NCBI GenBank assembly: GCA_031273605.1
Contig: JAISRN010000063.1
Location: 1-39,486, forward strand
Source of the DNA: Spirochaetales bacterium
Lineage (GTDB): Bacteria > Spirochaetota > Spirochaetia > UBA9216
Length of the DNA stretch: 39,486 nucleotides
Reading direction: 5' to 3'
Shown here: positions 38,258 to 39,486 of the stretch, in pieces
How the letters are laid out: every line of letters starts with the position of its first letter
Position numbering within the stretch: the stretch's first letter is position 1
Program-made: the position numbers and the translations under genes
The notes under the pieces: model-generated
Databases searched by the model: none
Told to the model about the DNA's origin: nothing
What the model saw: only the letters and a program-made list of their open reading frames with translations

Positions 38258-39160
38258 ATGCCTTTGCGCCTACCCACAAAAAGCCCCTCCCCCTTAATGG
38301 CAGGACACCTGACGGCCTTTGGCTGCGCCCTCATCTGGGGAACAACCTTTGTTTCCACCAAATTCTTGTTAGAGAATTTTTCTCCCCTGGAGGTCCTTTT
38401 TTTTAGAAACCTCATCGCCTACCTCGTTATGGCCGCCCTGTGCCCCCGCAGGCTTGTGGTTCAAAACAAAAAGCAGGAGCTTCTCTTTATCCTTGCGGGG
38501 ATTTCCGGAATCACCCTGTACTACCTTTTCGAAAATGTGGCCCTCGCCTATTCCACGGCCTCCAACGTCGGGGTTATCGTGGCGGCGGCCCCCTTTTTTT
38601 CGGTACTCTTGACCTCCTGGGCCTGCAAGGAAGAAAAACCCGGCGTCCCTTTCTTTTTAGGTTTTTTAATTGCCATGACGGGAATCTTTTTAATCAGCTT
38701 TAACGGTTTTAGCGTCCTTAAACTCAATCCCCTGGGGGATCTGCTGGCCTTTCTGGCCGCCCTTATTTGGGGGGTTTACTCCCTGGCGGTTAAGAAACTC
38801 AATGCCGGAGGTTATCCCATTATCCCGTTAACAAGGCGGATCTTTTTTTACGGCCTTCTTTTTATGATTCCCCCCCTGTTTCTCATGGACTTTAGGCCCC
38901 TTCCCCCGGAATTTAGGGAACCCGCCAACCTGTTTAATATCCTGTTTTTGGGTTTGGGAGCTTCCGCCGCCGCCTTTATCCTGTGGAATAAGGCCATACA
39001 AATCCTGGGAGTCGGCCGGTCCAGCGTTTATATTTATTTGATTCCGGTTGTCTCCATTATTTTTTCTGTGATTTTTTTAAAAGAAAGGATCACCGCCCTG
39101 GCGGTTCTGGGCGCCCTGCTGGTCCTGCTGGGGCTGTTTATTTCCCAGGGACGCCGCTAA
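38258..39160 (+). CDS. DMT-superfamily (EamA) transporter
   Basis: Ten hydrophobic segments; FGCALIWGTTFVSTKFLLENFSPLEVLFFRNLIAYLV; track start at 38183 is a TTG inside a TTGACA, so the start is probably ATG 38258 or 38297. Confidence 0.85.
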   Translation: MPLRLPTKSPSPLMAGHLTAFGCALIWGTTFVSTKFLLENFSPLEVLFFRNLIAYLVMAALCPRRLVVQNKKQELLFILAGISGITLYYLFENVALAYSTASNVGVIVAAAPFFSVLLTSWACKEEKPGVPFFLGFLIAMTGIFLISFNGFSVLKLNPLGDLLAFLAALIWGVYSLAVKKLNAGGYPIIPLTRRIFFYGLLFMIPPLFLMDFRPLPPEFREPANLFNILFLGLGASAAAFILWNKAIQILGVGRSSVYIYLIPVVSIIFSVIFLKERITALAVLGALLVLLGLFISQGRR

Positions 39161-39162
39161 CC

Positions 39163-39205
39163 GCGGCCTTTGTCCAACTTTTCCGGAAAAGGCTGCCGCT
39201 TTAAA
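39163..39205 (+). terminator. Imperfect hairpin downstream of DMT gene
   Basis: GCGGCCTTT...AAAGGctgCCGC followed by TTTAAAAAAAG. Confidence 0.4.
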
Positions 39206-39250
39206 AAAAGCAAACCAGGCTTTAGACGGGGGCGCGCCGGGGGGAAGGGT

Positions 39251-39486
39251 CTATCCCGCCAACAACCATTCCAGCACGTTTAGCTGCTTTATGCCGTTAT
39301 GGGAGGCCTTGGGCAGATAGTCCATGGTCAAAAGGAACTTAGGATTGTGGTCGCGGATCGCGTTAAGCGGGGCAAGTTCCCTTTTCAAGGTCCCTAAATT
39401 TGACAAAGTGGTTTTTGCCGCCTGGTAATATTCGGTTTCGCCATTACGGGCAGCCACAAAGTCAATCTCCTTTTCTTTATCCTGAG
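39251..39486 (-). CDS. C-terminal part of an AAA-type ATP-binding protein (DUF4143-like C-terminus), truncated by window edge
   Basis: Frame stays open to the edge: QDKEKEIDFVAARNGETEYYQAAKTTLSN...IRDHNPKFLLTMDYLP...NGIKQLNVLEWLLAG. Confidence 0.7.
   Translation of the reverse strand, partial: QDKEKEIDFVAARNGETEYYQAAKTTLSNLGTLKRELAPLNAIRDHNPKFLLTMDYLPKASHNGIKQLNVLEWLLAG

Overview
The window is mostly ordinary chromosomal DNA from a moderately GC-rich bacterium. I infer a treponeme-like spirochete from gene style and context, but I did not test this. I support 37 protein-coding genes, including one 55-aa 2x[4Fe-4S] ferredoxin absent from the ORF track and one gene cut by the right edge. They include a gyrB-gyrA-HAD operon, a methyl-accepting chemotaxis protein, an AT-rich insert with an HxxxDG acyltransferase and a DUF6320-like membrane protein, rsmI-flgM, leuB, hisA with a homocysteine methyltransferase/MTHFR fusion, plsC-thrH, nadE, ftsH, aroA, a CDF transporter and deoD. 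I saw no rRNA, tRNA, CRISPR array or intact mobile element. The most interesting signals are non-coding. (1) A perfect parS-like site, TGTTTCACGTGAAACA, lies at the left edge beside gyrA/gyrB. (2) A secreted-protein gene at 10903 has a roughly 275-nt leader with an operator-like promoter, crossing long-range helices and a terminator-like hairpin just before the Shine-Dalgarno. (3) The gyrB leader has three mutually complementary arms. (4) Several small dispersed palindromic or IS-end-like repeats occur. (5) rsmI, leuB and plsC have promoters placed so that their mRNAs would be leaderless. I found no clear multi-gene undescribed system; item 2 is the best candidate for something new.
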